Positions 56,206 through 64,000 of a stretch of DNA of 64,000 bases are shown in pieces (the first letter of the stretch is position 1; each line of letters opens with the position of its first letter). This DNA is from JACVRW01 sp963757815 (GTDB taxonomy: Bacteria; Actinomycetota; Thermoleophilia; Solirubrobacterales; Thermoleophilaceae), in assembly GCA_963757815.1 (NCBI GenBank), contig CAVWSN010000020.1, forward strand, positions 50,159 to 114,158, given 5' to 3'. The translations under genes and the position numbers were made by a program. The notes beneath the pieces were generated by a model. The model was not told the DNA's origin, searched no databases, and saw only the letters and a list, made by a program, of their open reading frames with translations.

Positions 56206-57293
56206 TGCGGACCCTGGTGATCTCCGACCTGCACATCGGCGCGAGCCGCGGGCCGACCTGCTGCGGCGGCCGGAGCTGCGCGCGCGGCTGGTGGAGGCGC
56301 TGGACGGCGTCGACCGGCTGGTGATCCTCGGCGACGGGCTCGAGCTGCGCGACGGCGCCGCACCGCGACGCGGTCGAGGTCGCCGGCCCGTTCTTCGAGG
56401 CCGTCGGGCGCGCGCTGGGGTCCGGACGGCGAGCTGCTGCTGCCCGCCGGCAACCACGACCACGGGCTCGTGGCGGGCTGGATCGACGGGCGGCTGATGA
56501 CCGAGCCGTCCGGCTTCCTCGGGCTCGAGCAGCGGATCGAGCCGCGCGACGCCGGGCCGCTCGCCGCGGCGCTGGCCGAGCATGCCGCGCCGGCGCGCGT
56601 CGAGGTCGTCTACCCGGGCGTCTGGCTGCGCGACGACGTCTACGCGATCCACGGCCACTACTCGGACCTGCACGCCACGGTGCCGACGTTCGAGCGGCTC
56701 GCCGCGGGCGCGATGGCGCGCTGGGCGGTCGAGCTGCCCGGCGAGGGGGCGACGCCGGACGACTACGAGGCCGTGCTGTCGCCGCTCTACGCGTGGATGC
56801 ACGCGCTCACGCAGCGCGCCGACCACGCGCTGGTCAGCGCCGGCGCCGGCGCGTCCTCGCGCGCCTGGGTGGCGCTCGGCGGCAGCGGCCGCCGGCCTGC
56901 GCCCGGGCACCGTCGTGCTGCGCGCCGGCTTCGCGGCCGCGGTGGCCGCCATCAACGCGCTCGGCGATCGGGCCGGTCGAGCGCGACCTGTCCGGCGCCG
57001 GCCTGCGCCGCGGCTACCTGCACGGCATCGTCGAGATGCTCGGCGCCTCGGCGTGCGCGCGCCGCACGTGATCTGCGGCCACTCGCACCGCTCCGGCCCG
57101 TGGCCGGGCGACGACCTCGCCGAGTGGACCACCCGCGCCGGCGGCCGCGTGCACAACACCGGCTCGTGGGTCTACCAGCCGCACTTCCTCGCGCGGCACG
57201 CCGAACCGCTCGCCCTACTGGCCGGGCACGGCCGTCGTCATCGAGGACGAGGAGCCGCCGCGGCTGGTGCGCCTGCTGGAATCGCTGGGGTGA
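56206..57293 (+). CDS. metallophosphoesterase (frameshifted)
   Basis: GTG 56206, VRTLVISDLHIGAS carries the first metal motif (DxH). GNHDHG follows in LLLPAGNHDHGLVAGWIDG, and VICGHSHRSGPWPG supplies the GHxH motif; the end is PPRLVRLLESLG. The three motifs lie in different frames, with indels near 56250, 56360, 56890, 56970, 57050 and 57230. About 360 residues. A calcineurin-like phosphoesterase with a large insert between motifs; substrate unknown. Confidence 0.85.
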
Positions 57294-57311
57294 AGCAGGT
57301 CGCGTGGCACG

Positions 57312-58033
57312 TCACGCCCGGCCCGACGCGGAGGTCGAGCACGCCTGCGTGTGGTGCGGGTGGATGACGAGCTCGTAGCAGCCCGGCTCTGAGACCGCGA
57401 TCGGGCGGCCGTCGACGACCACCTCGCCCTCGCCCTCGAGCACCGCGTAGACGCCGCCCGCCTCGTAGGGGCCGCTGTAGGCGCCCGGCTGGTCCGCGGT
57501 CTGAGCCGGCAGCAGCATGCCCGGCTCGTCCTCGGGACGGAGCGGGGGGAGCGAGCTCGCGCTCGACGCCGAGCAGCTCCTGGATCTCGCGCTCGGTCTC
57601 GTCGTAGGCGCCCTCGCCGTAGTGCATCGAGAACAGCGAGCCGCCCCGGTCCCACAGGTAGCGGGCGGGCCAGCCCTCGTTGCCGTACAGGTCCCACAGC
57701 TCGAGCCGGGCGTCGATCGCCACCGGGTACGGGATCTCGAGCCGCTCGACGGCGCGGCGCACGTTGGCCTCGTCGCGGGCGGGCAGGAAGCCGCCGGTAT
57801 GGACGCCGATCACCCGCAGCCCGTCGCCCGCATAGCGCTCGTGCCACGCCTTCAGGTAGGGCAGCGTCCGCAGCGAGTTCACCCGGCAGAAGTCCCAGAA
57901 CTCGATCAGCACCGGGCGGCCGCGCTGCTTGTCCATCCGCAGCGGCGCGACGTTGATCCACGCCATCTCGCGCGGGAACGGCGGCGCCGGGAACGGTGTC
58001 GGGCTTGGCGCGCACCGGCGGCCACGGTAGCAT
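57312..58033 (-). CDS. thioredoxin-fold redoxin with altered active site (frameshifted)
   Basis: The core MAWINVAPLRMDKQRGRPVL, EFWDFCRVNSLRTLPYLKAW and RVIGVHTGGF matches TlpA/DipZ-like redoxins. The usual T-C-x-N-C before LRTLPYL reads C-R-V-N-S, so both canonical cysteines are replaced. A C-terminal beta domain (GGVYAVLEGEGEVVVDGRPI) follows in another frame. The upstream start is probably ATG 58033 after a small shift near 57980; the exact C-terminus is uncertain. It is divergent from the TenA/CADD-like gene, with starts 36 bp apart. Confidence 0.75.
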
Positions 58034-58069
58034 CGCCGCCGGCTCGGAACCCATCCTCGAGGAGGCAGC

Positions 58070-58689
58070 GTGGACCTCTGGTCTCGCCTGGCAGACGTGC
58101 ACGCCCGCTGGAACCTCCTCGACCATCCCTTCTACCAGCGCTGGAGCCGCGGCGAGCTGTCCGCGGACGAGCTTGCGCTGTACGCCGGCCAGTACCGGCA
58201 CGCCGTCGTCGCGCTCGCCGCGGCGGCCGGCAGCGCCGCCCACGCGGCGACGAGCGCCGAGCTGGCCGCGCACGCCGGCGAGGAGGCGGCCCACGTCGCC
58301 CTGTGGGACGCGTTCGCCGACGCGGCGGGCGCCGACGGCCCCGCGGACGCCGAGCCCGAGACGGCCGAGTGCGCGGACACGTGGGCCGGCGAGGGGCGCG
58401 ACCTGCTCGGCCACCTCGTCGCGCTCTACGCGATCGAGTCGGCCCAGCCGGCGATCTCGCGCGTGAAGGCCGACGGGCTGCGCGACCACTACGGCTTCGC
58501 CGGCGGTCCCGGCACCGCGTACTTCGACCTGCACGCCGTGCGCGACGTCGAGCACGCGGCCGACGCCGAGCCCTGATCGCCGAGCGCTTGGACGATGCCG
58601 ACGAGGACGTGCTGGTCGCCGAGGCGGAGCGGGTCCTGCGCGCCAACTGGACGCTGCTCGACGGCGTGGAGCGCCTCTGCTCCGACTGA
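58070..58689 (+). CDS. TenA / CADD-like haem-oxygenase-fold protein (one frameshift)
   Basis: GTG 58070 behind GGAGGCAG. 168 residues in the first frame (DLWSRLADVHARWNLLDHPF, YAGQYRHAVVALAAAAGSAA), then after a one-base loss near 58572 LIAERLDDADEDVLVAEAER to 58689. The all-helical fold with Glu/His pairs (HPFYQRW, GEEAAHVALW, YAIESAQPAI) fits TenA/PqqC/CADD-type proteins, some of which are di-iron oxygenases. Shares its promoter region with the redoxin, so a joint redox role is plausible. Confidence 0.8.
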
Positions 58690-58787
58690 AATCCGGTGGA
58701 CGGAAGTACGAGTTGCAGCGAGCGGCGAAACTTCCGAGAGGGTACGGGGTTGATTAGGTAGTCAATCCGCGTTCGGAGGGTCTCCCC

Positions 58788-59508
58788 TTGAATAAGTTCC
58801 TGATCACCGCCTTGGCGGCGGTGGCTGCTATCGCCATTACTGCTCCTATTGCTTCTGCCCAGGCTCCGGCCAAGATGACGGTCAAGGTCACGCCGACCAA
58901 GGCCGGCACGAAGAAGAAGCCGAAGAACTCGACGATCAAGCTGTCGATCGAGAACACGGCGACGAACCGCACGATGAGCAAGCTGACCATCACGACGGCC
59001 AAGTCGTTCAAGTTCTCGACCAAGGGTCTCACCAAGTGCAATCGCGCCATGCTCGATCCGTCGACCGGCGGCGGCCCGGACGCGTGCCCGAAGGCCGCGA
59101 TCGTCGGCAAGGGCACCGCGACCGCCCTGCTCGGCGTCACGTCGCCGACTCCCTCGCCGCTGGAGTTCGACGTCACCGCCGTCGTCACCAGCGCGAAGAA
59201 CGTCGACTTCTACCTCGCTGAGAAGAACACGGGCGTGAACGTCCTGGCCCCGGGCACGATCTCGGGCCGCAAGCTCACGATCGAGGTCCCGGAGGCCGCG
59301 CAGCAGCCGGTCCCCAACACTTACGCCGGCCTCGTCTCGCTCGAGACGACGCTGAAGGCGAAGAAGGGCAAGAACTACCTCGCGCTCGACGAACGGGTGC
59401 AAGGCCAAGAAGCACGCGTTCTCCGCCGCCCTCACCTTCGTGCCGAACGGCTCCGACACGACCGGCGGCACCGTGAACGCGAAGGCGAACGCAACCTGCA
59501 AGAAGTAG
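58788..59508 (+). CDS. secreted lysine/threonine-rich protein (one frameshift)
   Basis: TTG 58788 with an upstream ggaggg. Signal peptide NKFLITALAAVAAIAITAPI, cleaved near ASAQ. The mature part is a basic, Thr/Lys/Ala-rich beta domain (KMTVKVTPTKAGTKKKPKNS) with two Cys about 20 residues apart (TKCNRAMLD, DACPKAA) and, after a shift near 59393, KKHAFSAALTFVPNGSDTTG ending NATCKK. About 240 residues. An extracellular protein of unknown function; a strong terminator follows. Confidence 0.8.
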
Positions 59509-59534
59509 CGCCCTCCCGAGGTCTGGCGCACGCC

Positions 59535-59562
59535 CGAAGGCCCCGCAAACGCGGGGCCTTCG
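59535..59562 (+). terminator. intrinsic-type terminator
   Basis: CGAAGGCCCCGC and GCGGGGCCTTCG form a perfect 12-bp stem around AAAC, 26 bp after the stop of the secreted protein. TCGTT follows rather than a pure T run. Confidence 0.85.
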
Positions 59563-59578
59563 TCGTTCATAGACTCCG

Positions 59579-60947
59579 ATGGCGGTGTCGCTGTTCGCTC
59601 ACGGGATCGTCGGGCGCGCCGACCTGCCGATCCCGCATCTTCTGGTTCGCCGTGGCCGCGGCGGCGGTGCTCGTCGTCTCGTTCCTCGCGCTGGCGGGCG
59701 GCTGGGAGCGGCCGCGGCTGGAGCGCACGCGCGAGCGGCCGCTGTTCCGCGTCCCGCTGGTCGTGGAGATCCTGCTCGGCGCGCTCGGCGTGTTCGTCTT
59801 CGCCGTCGCCGTGCTCGCCGGCCTGACCGGGACCGGACATCGCAGCGCGACAACTTCGCCACCGATCGCCGTCTACGTCGGCTTCTGGGTCGGCATCCCG
59901 TTCGTCTCGCTCCTGTTCGGTGACGTCTTCCGGCTCCTCAGCCCGTGGCGCGCGATCGGGCGGGCGACCGGCTGGCTCGCCGGGCGCGTGTCGCGCGACT
60001 CGCTGCCCGAGCCGCTCGAGTACCCGAAGCGGGTGGGCCACTGGCCGGCCGTCGCGGGGCTGATCGCCTTCGCGATCTGCGAGCTGTGCTGGGCCGCCGG
60101 CCGCGATCCCGAGCCGCTCGCGCTGCTGATGCTGATCTACCTCGCGATCCAGCTCTTCGGCATGAGCCTCTACGGCGTCGAGCCGTGGGTCCGCCACGGC
60201 GACGCCTTCGGCGTCTGGTTCGGGCTGCTCGCCCGCCTCGCTCCGCTCGCGCGTCGCGCCGACGGGCGGCTCGTGCTGCGCCCGCCGGTCGTCGGCACGA
60301 CGTCGCTCGTGGCGGTCGCCGGCACGACGGCGCTGCTGCTGAGCGGGATCGGCACCACGGCGTTCGACGGGGCCAAGGAGGGGCCGCTGTTCAATGACCT
60401 GCTGCGGACGCTGCAGGACGGCTTCACGAGCCTCGGGACGTCGCTCGGGCTCGGGCTGGAGCTCGGCCTCGTGGTCGGTCTGGCCATCACGATCGCGGTG
60501 GTGACGGCGATCTGGACGGCGTGCGTGTTCGGCATGCCGCTGGAGGGCACGCGCCTCTCGCGCCGCGATCTCTCGCGTCGCTTCGCCCACACGCTGATCC
60601 CGATCGCCGCCGCCTATCTCGTGGCCCACTACTTCTCGATGGTCGCCTACGACGGCCAGCTGCTCTGGATCCTGGCCAACGACCCGCTGGGCGACGGCTC
60701 GGACCTGTTCGGCGGCGCCGGCGGGGCGATCGACTACTCGGTCGTCTCGGCCACCGGCATCTGGTACGTCCAGATCGGCGCCCTCGTGGTCGGGCACGTG
60801 GCGGCGCTGGTGCTCGCGCACGATCGCGCGCTGGTCGTCTACGGCAGCCCGCGTGCCGCCGCGCGGTCGCAGATCGTCATGCTGGTGGTGATGGTCGTGT
60901 TCACGATGCTGGGCCTCTGGCTCCTCTCGGCGGCGCTCAACACATGA
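59579..60947 (+). CDS. polytopic membrane protein (one frameshift)
   Basis: ATG 59579 (AVSLFAHGIVGRADLPIP). After an indel near 59640 the rest runs unbroken with about ten hydrophobic helices, including VEILLGALGVFVFAVAVLAG, WVGIPFVSLLFGDVFRLLSP and IVMLVVMVVFTMLGLWLLSA. Polar motifs between helices: PWRAIGRATGW, YGVEPWVRHGDAF and HYFSMVAYDGQ. About 455 residues. Similar actinobacterial proteins are often labelled fenitrothion hydrolase without direct support here. I would call it an uncharacterised integral membrane protein. Confidence 0.8.
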
Positions 60948-61075
60948 CCCTTCTCGCGCATGCCGGGCACGTGCTGGTGGACCTGCTCTACGCCCTCCCG
61001 CTCTTCATCATGGTCGGCCTCCTCCTGGTCGGCAGGGTGCGCGAGCGGCGCGCCCGCGGCAAGCAGGGCGACTGA
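60944..61075 (+). CDS. 43-residue single-helix membrane protein
   Basis: ATG overlaps the stop of the preceding membrane gene (ACATGA), indicating coupling. One hydrophobic helix (LVDLLYALPLFIMVGLLLVG) and a basic C-terminus (RVRERRARGKQGD). Probably a small subunit of, or partner to, the upstream polytopic protein. Confidence 0.65.
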   Translation: MTLLAHAGHVLVDLLYALPLFIMVGLLLVGRVRERRARGKQGD

Positions 61076-61128
61076 ACCTCGATCCGGTGGTTTGCGCGCC
61101 CGCGGCCGGGGTATCTGCGCGCGGTGCG

Positions 61129-61323
61129 ATGACCACGGCACAGCGCCACGACGAGCTCTTCACGATCTGGAGCGCCGCTCGCGCCGAGGCGAACGTGGCC
61201 TACGAGGCCTGGTGCGACATGCCGGGCGTGGATGCCTACTCGGTCTTTCGCGCAGCGGAAGATCGGGCCGACGCCGCGGAACAGGCGCTGGCGATCGTCG
61301 GCACGCCGATGCTGGCCGTCTGA
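61129..61323 (+). CDS. small helical protein, first of two paralogues
   Basis: 64 residues from ATG 61129. Predominantly helical, with AYEAWCDMPGVDAYSVFRAA and EDRADAAEQALA. The same pattern (AYARWRSSPTAETYVVYRAA, QDRADAAQDTLA) recurs in the gene at 61437. Unknown family. The conserved W, Y and RADAA positions suggest a real folded domain. Confidence 0.6.
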   Translation: MTTAQRHDELFTIWSAARAEANVAYEAWCDMPGVDAYSVFRAAEDRADAAEQALAIVGTPMLAV

Positions 61324-61436
61324 CTCCCTTTCCGAACGCACGGGTGCGCAGGTAGGTCATAGAGGCAACCGTCCGCGGGGCGGATGCGTAGAAGGTGGTG
61401 TCGCACGGGAACGCCGTGTGGCAGAGGAGCGAACCC

Positions 61437-61694
61437 GTGAGCAGTCGAGACCTCAAGACGCTGCTGGACCAGGTGGCGGACACCCGCGAGATCGTGTTGC
61501 GCCAGGCCCGTACGTGGAGCGCCGACTACGACGCCTGGAGCGACGCGCGCGACGACGCCCTCCAGGCCTACGCGCGCTGGCGCTCATCCCCGACCGCCGA
61601 GACCTACGTCGTCTACCGCGCGGCGCAGGACCGCGCCGACGCGGCCCAGGACACGCTCGCTCAGACCCAGACGTCGCGGACGAGCGTCTCGTAG
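61437..61694 (+). CDS. small helical protein, second of two paralogues
   Basis: 85 residues from GTG 61437. It carries an extra N-terminal helix (SSRDLKTLLDQVADTREIVL) before the shared domain WSDARDDALQAYARW...QDRADAAQDTLA. Its end overlaps the minus-strand helicase end by 34 bp. Function unknown; coiled-coil interaction is possible. Confidence 0.6.
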   Translation: MSSRDLKTLLDQVADTREIVLRQARTWSADYDAWSDARDDALQAYARWRSSPTAETYVVYRAAQDRADAAQDTLAQTQTSRTSVS

Positions 61695-64000
61695 CCGCCG
61701 TCCTCGGCGGCCGCCTCGGCGCGGGCGCGGCGGCCCTCGTCGGAGCGCTGCGTGAAGACCAGCCCGGACGGGCCGATGTGGCGGCGCCAGGCGCGCGCGA
61801 ACGCCTCCGCCCGCTCCTTGCGGCGGGCGAGGTCGGCCGGGACCGGATGGTGGCGGACCGGGAACGGCGGGCGGCGCAGCGAGCACGCGCCAGAGCAAGG
61901 CGAGTGTCGCCGGCGTCCGGGTCCGGCAGCGGACGGGCGACGAGGTAGCGCGGCGCGTCCGACACGCCGGCCAGCTCGTCGAGCGCGGAAGCGAAGCGCG
62001 CGCTCTCCTCGGGCGTCGCCTCGGTGAGCACGCAGCGCAGGTAGCCGGACGCCCGCGGCTCGATCTCGAGCGAGCCGGCGGCCGCGTCCGAGAGCTCTCC
62101 CAGCTCGCGGTAGGCGTCGACCACCGCGCGCGCCGCGCGGTCGAGCGGCAGCACCAGCGGCAGCCGCCGGCTCGCCCGCCGCAGCCGCAGCGCGGCCCAA
62201 CCGAGGCCGCCGGCCGCCACCGCCAGGCCGGCCAGCCCGGCGCCGCCGACGGCGAGCGTGGCGGCGATCGCGGCGACCAAGCCGGCGGCCGCGACCGCCA
62301 GCGGCACCCGCAGCGAAATCGGGGGGCTCCCCCTGCGCGATCGCGCGGTCTGCGGGCGCGAACCCGCGCTGCGGCGGTTCGCCCGACCTCAAGGGGGGTC
62401 TGACCCCCTTGGGCCGGCGACGAGGGTCCGGAGGTCGGCGCCTCGGTAGGGCTCGCCGATCCGCCAGCGCTCGCGGGCCTCGTCGCGGTCGGCGGCTCGG
62501 GCCAGCATCGCGGCGTTGATCTCGCCGAAGTGGCTCGCCGGCGGCGGCGCGAAGGGACCGAGCTCGGGGTGCACGTGCGAGGGGCCGGCCTCGATCTCGC
62601 CGTCGTCGGCGGGCGCGTAGAGGTGCAGGTGCTTGCGCACGAAGCGCTCGTAGTCGGCGCTGCCGCGGGTCAGGTCGGGCGCAACGCAGACGATGTCCCA
62701 GTTCGAGGCGAGCTTCTCGCGGGTCGCCGGGATCGAGGCGCAGCGAGCGGCCGCGCATCTGCTGGACGGACACGCCGGTGGCGGCCGCCGTGACGTCGAC
62801 CAGGCAGTTGACGGCCGGGCAGTCCCAGCCCTCGCCGAGCAGCGCCCGGGTGCCGATCAGCGTGCCGCAGACGCCGCTCTCGAGCACGCGGGTGGCCAGC
62901 TCGACCCACGCGCGCGGCACCCACTCGGCGCCCGAGGAGCGAAGTGAGATCAGCACGCCGTCCGGGACCGCCTCCCAGTCGGGCAGCGCGAGGTGCTCGT
63001 CGGCCTCGGCGACGAGCGCCTCGAGCAGCACGTCGGCGTCCGCCGGCAGGCAGCGCAGCCCGCGGCCGGAGACCACGAGCGGGCGCAGGGGCGCCGTGCG
63101 GCTGTCGGCGCCGAGCGCGACCAGCGCGTGCCGCGCGCTGCCCGCTGCCGGGTCGAGCACGCCCTCGAGCGAGGCGGCGGGCTTGGCCTCGGCCAGCTCG
63201 CTGTCGCACAGCACGAGCGCGCGCAGGGAGTCGCCGCGCGTCTCCAGCTCGGCCGCCAGCACCTCCACCAGCCCGAGCGCCTTGGCCTGCGAGCCGGTCA
63301 GCAACCGGTCGACCTCCGAGGTGCCGCGGCGGATGCCTCCTCGCGTGAGCCGGAAGCCCAGCTCGCCCAGCGCGGACGCCACCGCCTCGTAGCGGGCGGC
63401 GGCGCCGCCGTGGGACGACGCGTGCAGGCAGCGCAGCGCGTAGTCCTCGAGCAGCGCGAGCCAGTCCTCGAGGTCGGGCGGGCGGCGGTAGGCCTCCCCG
63501 CGCGGGGCGCCGTCGGGCAGCGCCAGGCCGGCGGACGCCAGGAACCGCACGCCGGCGCGCGCCAGCGCCGGGCGCGCGCGCTGGAACTCCTCCCACGGCA
63601 CCTGCGCCTCGTCGTCGGCCGAGCGGCGCCGCTCACGCACGCGCGTGATCACCCACGCCGGGAACGAGTGCGGGCTCTCGACGTCGTCGTGAAGGGCGGT
63701 GATGAGCTCCTTGAAGCGCGTGTCGTGCTCCGCCAGCCAGGCGCGCTCGGAGTCGAGCGGCTCGGTCAGCCACGCCAGCTCCTGGTACGGGGCGAGGTGA
63801 CCGTCGCGGACGACGGCGGGGTCGGGAACGGTGAAGTCGACCGGGCCGAGCAGCTCGCCGTACAGCTCGGTCTCCTCGCCGGTCAGGTCCGACGGCGGCG
63901 TGGCGGTGAGACCGATGACGTGCACGTCGTCGCCGCCCAGCGGGTCGAGCACCGCGCGCACCACGTACCCCCACATCGAAGCCAGGTGATGGCACTCGTC
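61661..64000 (-). CDS. SF2 helicase with C-terminal membrane segment (5' partial, frameshifted)
   Basis: At the window edge the minus strand encodes DECHHLASMWGYV, the Walker B/DEAH motif, followed by VIGLTATPPSDLTGEE (motif III). GTRALLGEGWDCPAVN and VSVQQMRGRSLRLDPGDP are motifs V and VI. Walker A lies outside. After the helicase core, a shifted frame gives DIVCVAPDLTRGSADYERFV, and further on two hydrophobic segments (VPLAVAAAGLVAAIAATLAV, GLAGLAVAAGGLGWAALRL) and a cytosolic tail ending YETLVRDVWV. Frame changes near 62745, 62410, 62320 and 61885. A restriction-type or repair helicase tethered to the membrane is the reading that fits. Confidence 0.75.
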   Translation of the reverse strand, partial: DECHHLASMWGYVVRAVLDPLGGDDVHVIGLTATPPSDLTGEETELYGELLGPVDFTVPDPAVVRDGHLAPYQELAWLTEPLDSERAWLAEHDTRFKELITALHDDVESPHSFPAWVITRVRERRRSADDEAQVPWEEFQRARPALARAGVRFLASAGLALPDGAPRGEAYRRPPDLEDWLALLEDYALRCLHASSHGGAAARYEAVASALGELGFRLTRGGIRRGTSEVDRLLTGSQAKALGLVEVLAAELETRGDSLRALVLCDSELAEAKPAASLEGVLDPAAGSARHALVALGADSRTAPLRPLVVSGRGLRCLPADADVLLEALVAEADEHLALPDWEAVPDGVLISLRSSGAEWVPRAWVELATRVLESGVCGTLIGTRALLGEGWDCPAVNCLVDVTAAATGVSVQQMRGRSLRLDPGDPREARLELGHRLRCARPDPRQRRLRALRAQAPAPLRARRRRRDRGRPLARAPRARSLRAAAGEPLRRDQRRDAGPSRRPRRGPRALADRRALPRRRPPDPRRRPKGVRPPLRSGEPPQRGFAPADRAIAQGEPPDFAAGAAGGRGRRLGRRDRRHARRRRRRAGRPGGGGRRPRLGRAAAAAGEPAAAAGAAARPRGARGGRRLPRAGRALGRGRRLARDRAAGVRLPALRAHRGDARGERALRFRARRAGRRVGRAALPRRPSAAGPGRRRHSPCSGACSLRRPPFPVRHHPVPADLARRKERAEAFARAWRRHIGPSGLVFTQRSDEGRRARAEAAAEDGGYETLVRDVWV
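62318..62410. repeat. palindrome-rich insert within the helicase gene
   Basis: The segment holds AAGGGGGGTC-T-GACCCCCTT (62391-62410), GCGCGATCGCGC (62335-62346) and GGGGGGCTCCCCC near 62318. On the coding strand it reads through as KGVRPPLRSGEPPQRGF, a compositionally odd Pro/Arg stretch between conserved blocks. GGGGTCAGACCCC-type palindromes are known from REP-like elements in many bacteria, so this may be a small in-frame repeat insertion. Confidence 0.5.

Noticed and set aside
57906..60821. 971-codon minus-strand open frame
   Set aside because: It spans four plus-strand genes with signal peptides, helices and a terminator, and its own product is low-complexity.

Overview
High-GC DNA (roughly 70% by eye) from an actinobacterium-like genome. 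Tandem TrkA proteins beside APC permeases, transglutaminase plus ATP-grasp/alpha-E genes, DUF2236 and DUF4031 proteins and a wax-ester synthase together point to a soil actinobacterium. The Solirubrobacterales/Thermoleophilia group is my best guess; no rRNA or marker phylogeny is available to confirm it.

Layout. 1-7.0 kb: a potassium/amino-acid transport block (two APC permeases with UspA tails, two TrkA/RCK proteins), a ferredoxin-reductase-like flavoprotein and a DUF2236 oxygenase. 7.2-8.0 kb: tRNA-Gln(CTG) beside an HNH nuclease gene of lower GC. 8.1-15.1 kb: a heterodimeric ABC exporter, then a transglutaminase and a fused circularly permuted ATP-grasp/alpha-E protein. 15.2-20.3 kb: small enzymes, a secreted lipase and a badly broken secreted M14 carboxypeptidase. 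20.4-33.0 kb: an intact mreB-like gene, then about 11.5 kb ending in a damaged copy of the 3' end of the same gene. Between these repeats lie a catalytically degenerate serine recombinase, a proline-rich surface protein with 87-bp repeats, a response regulator, a STAND-type ATPase regulator, three secreted proteins and a remnant of a second response regulator. I read this as a genomic island or decayed insertion, and it is the best candidate here for an undescribed system. 33.0-45.2 kb: a well-kept sugar/uronate catabolic locus with two divergent operons (ABC importer, IclR and SDR on minus; dehydrogenase, ABC ATPase, aldose epimerase, enolase-family dehydratase, GH88/105-like hydrolase and SDR on plus) around a shared promoter that carries a 15-bp palindrome and a second site 20 bp away.

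At about 45.24 kb two unrelated genes are each cut in mid-frame: an alcohol dehydrogenase on minus and a PilW-like pilus protein on plus. To the right almost every recognisable gene carries frameshifts, including the essential ispH. The simplest reading is a join between two sequences of different quality, possibly different genomes. 45.2-64 kb holds pilin-like genes, a wax-ester synthase/DGAT, a TauE-like transporter, an acyl-CoA dehydrogenase, an M28 peptidase, ispH, a two-component system with an ABC-2 exporter, a CoA-transferase, a metallophosphoesterase, a redoxin divergent from a TenA/CADD-like protein, a secreted protein, a polytopic membrane protein, two small paralogous proteins and a partial SF2 helicase with an unusual membrane-spanning tail and an internal palindromic insert.

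Frameshifted genes are given as single features covering the inferred full extent. All family assignments come from reading motifs by eye, without database searches.
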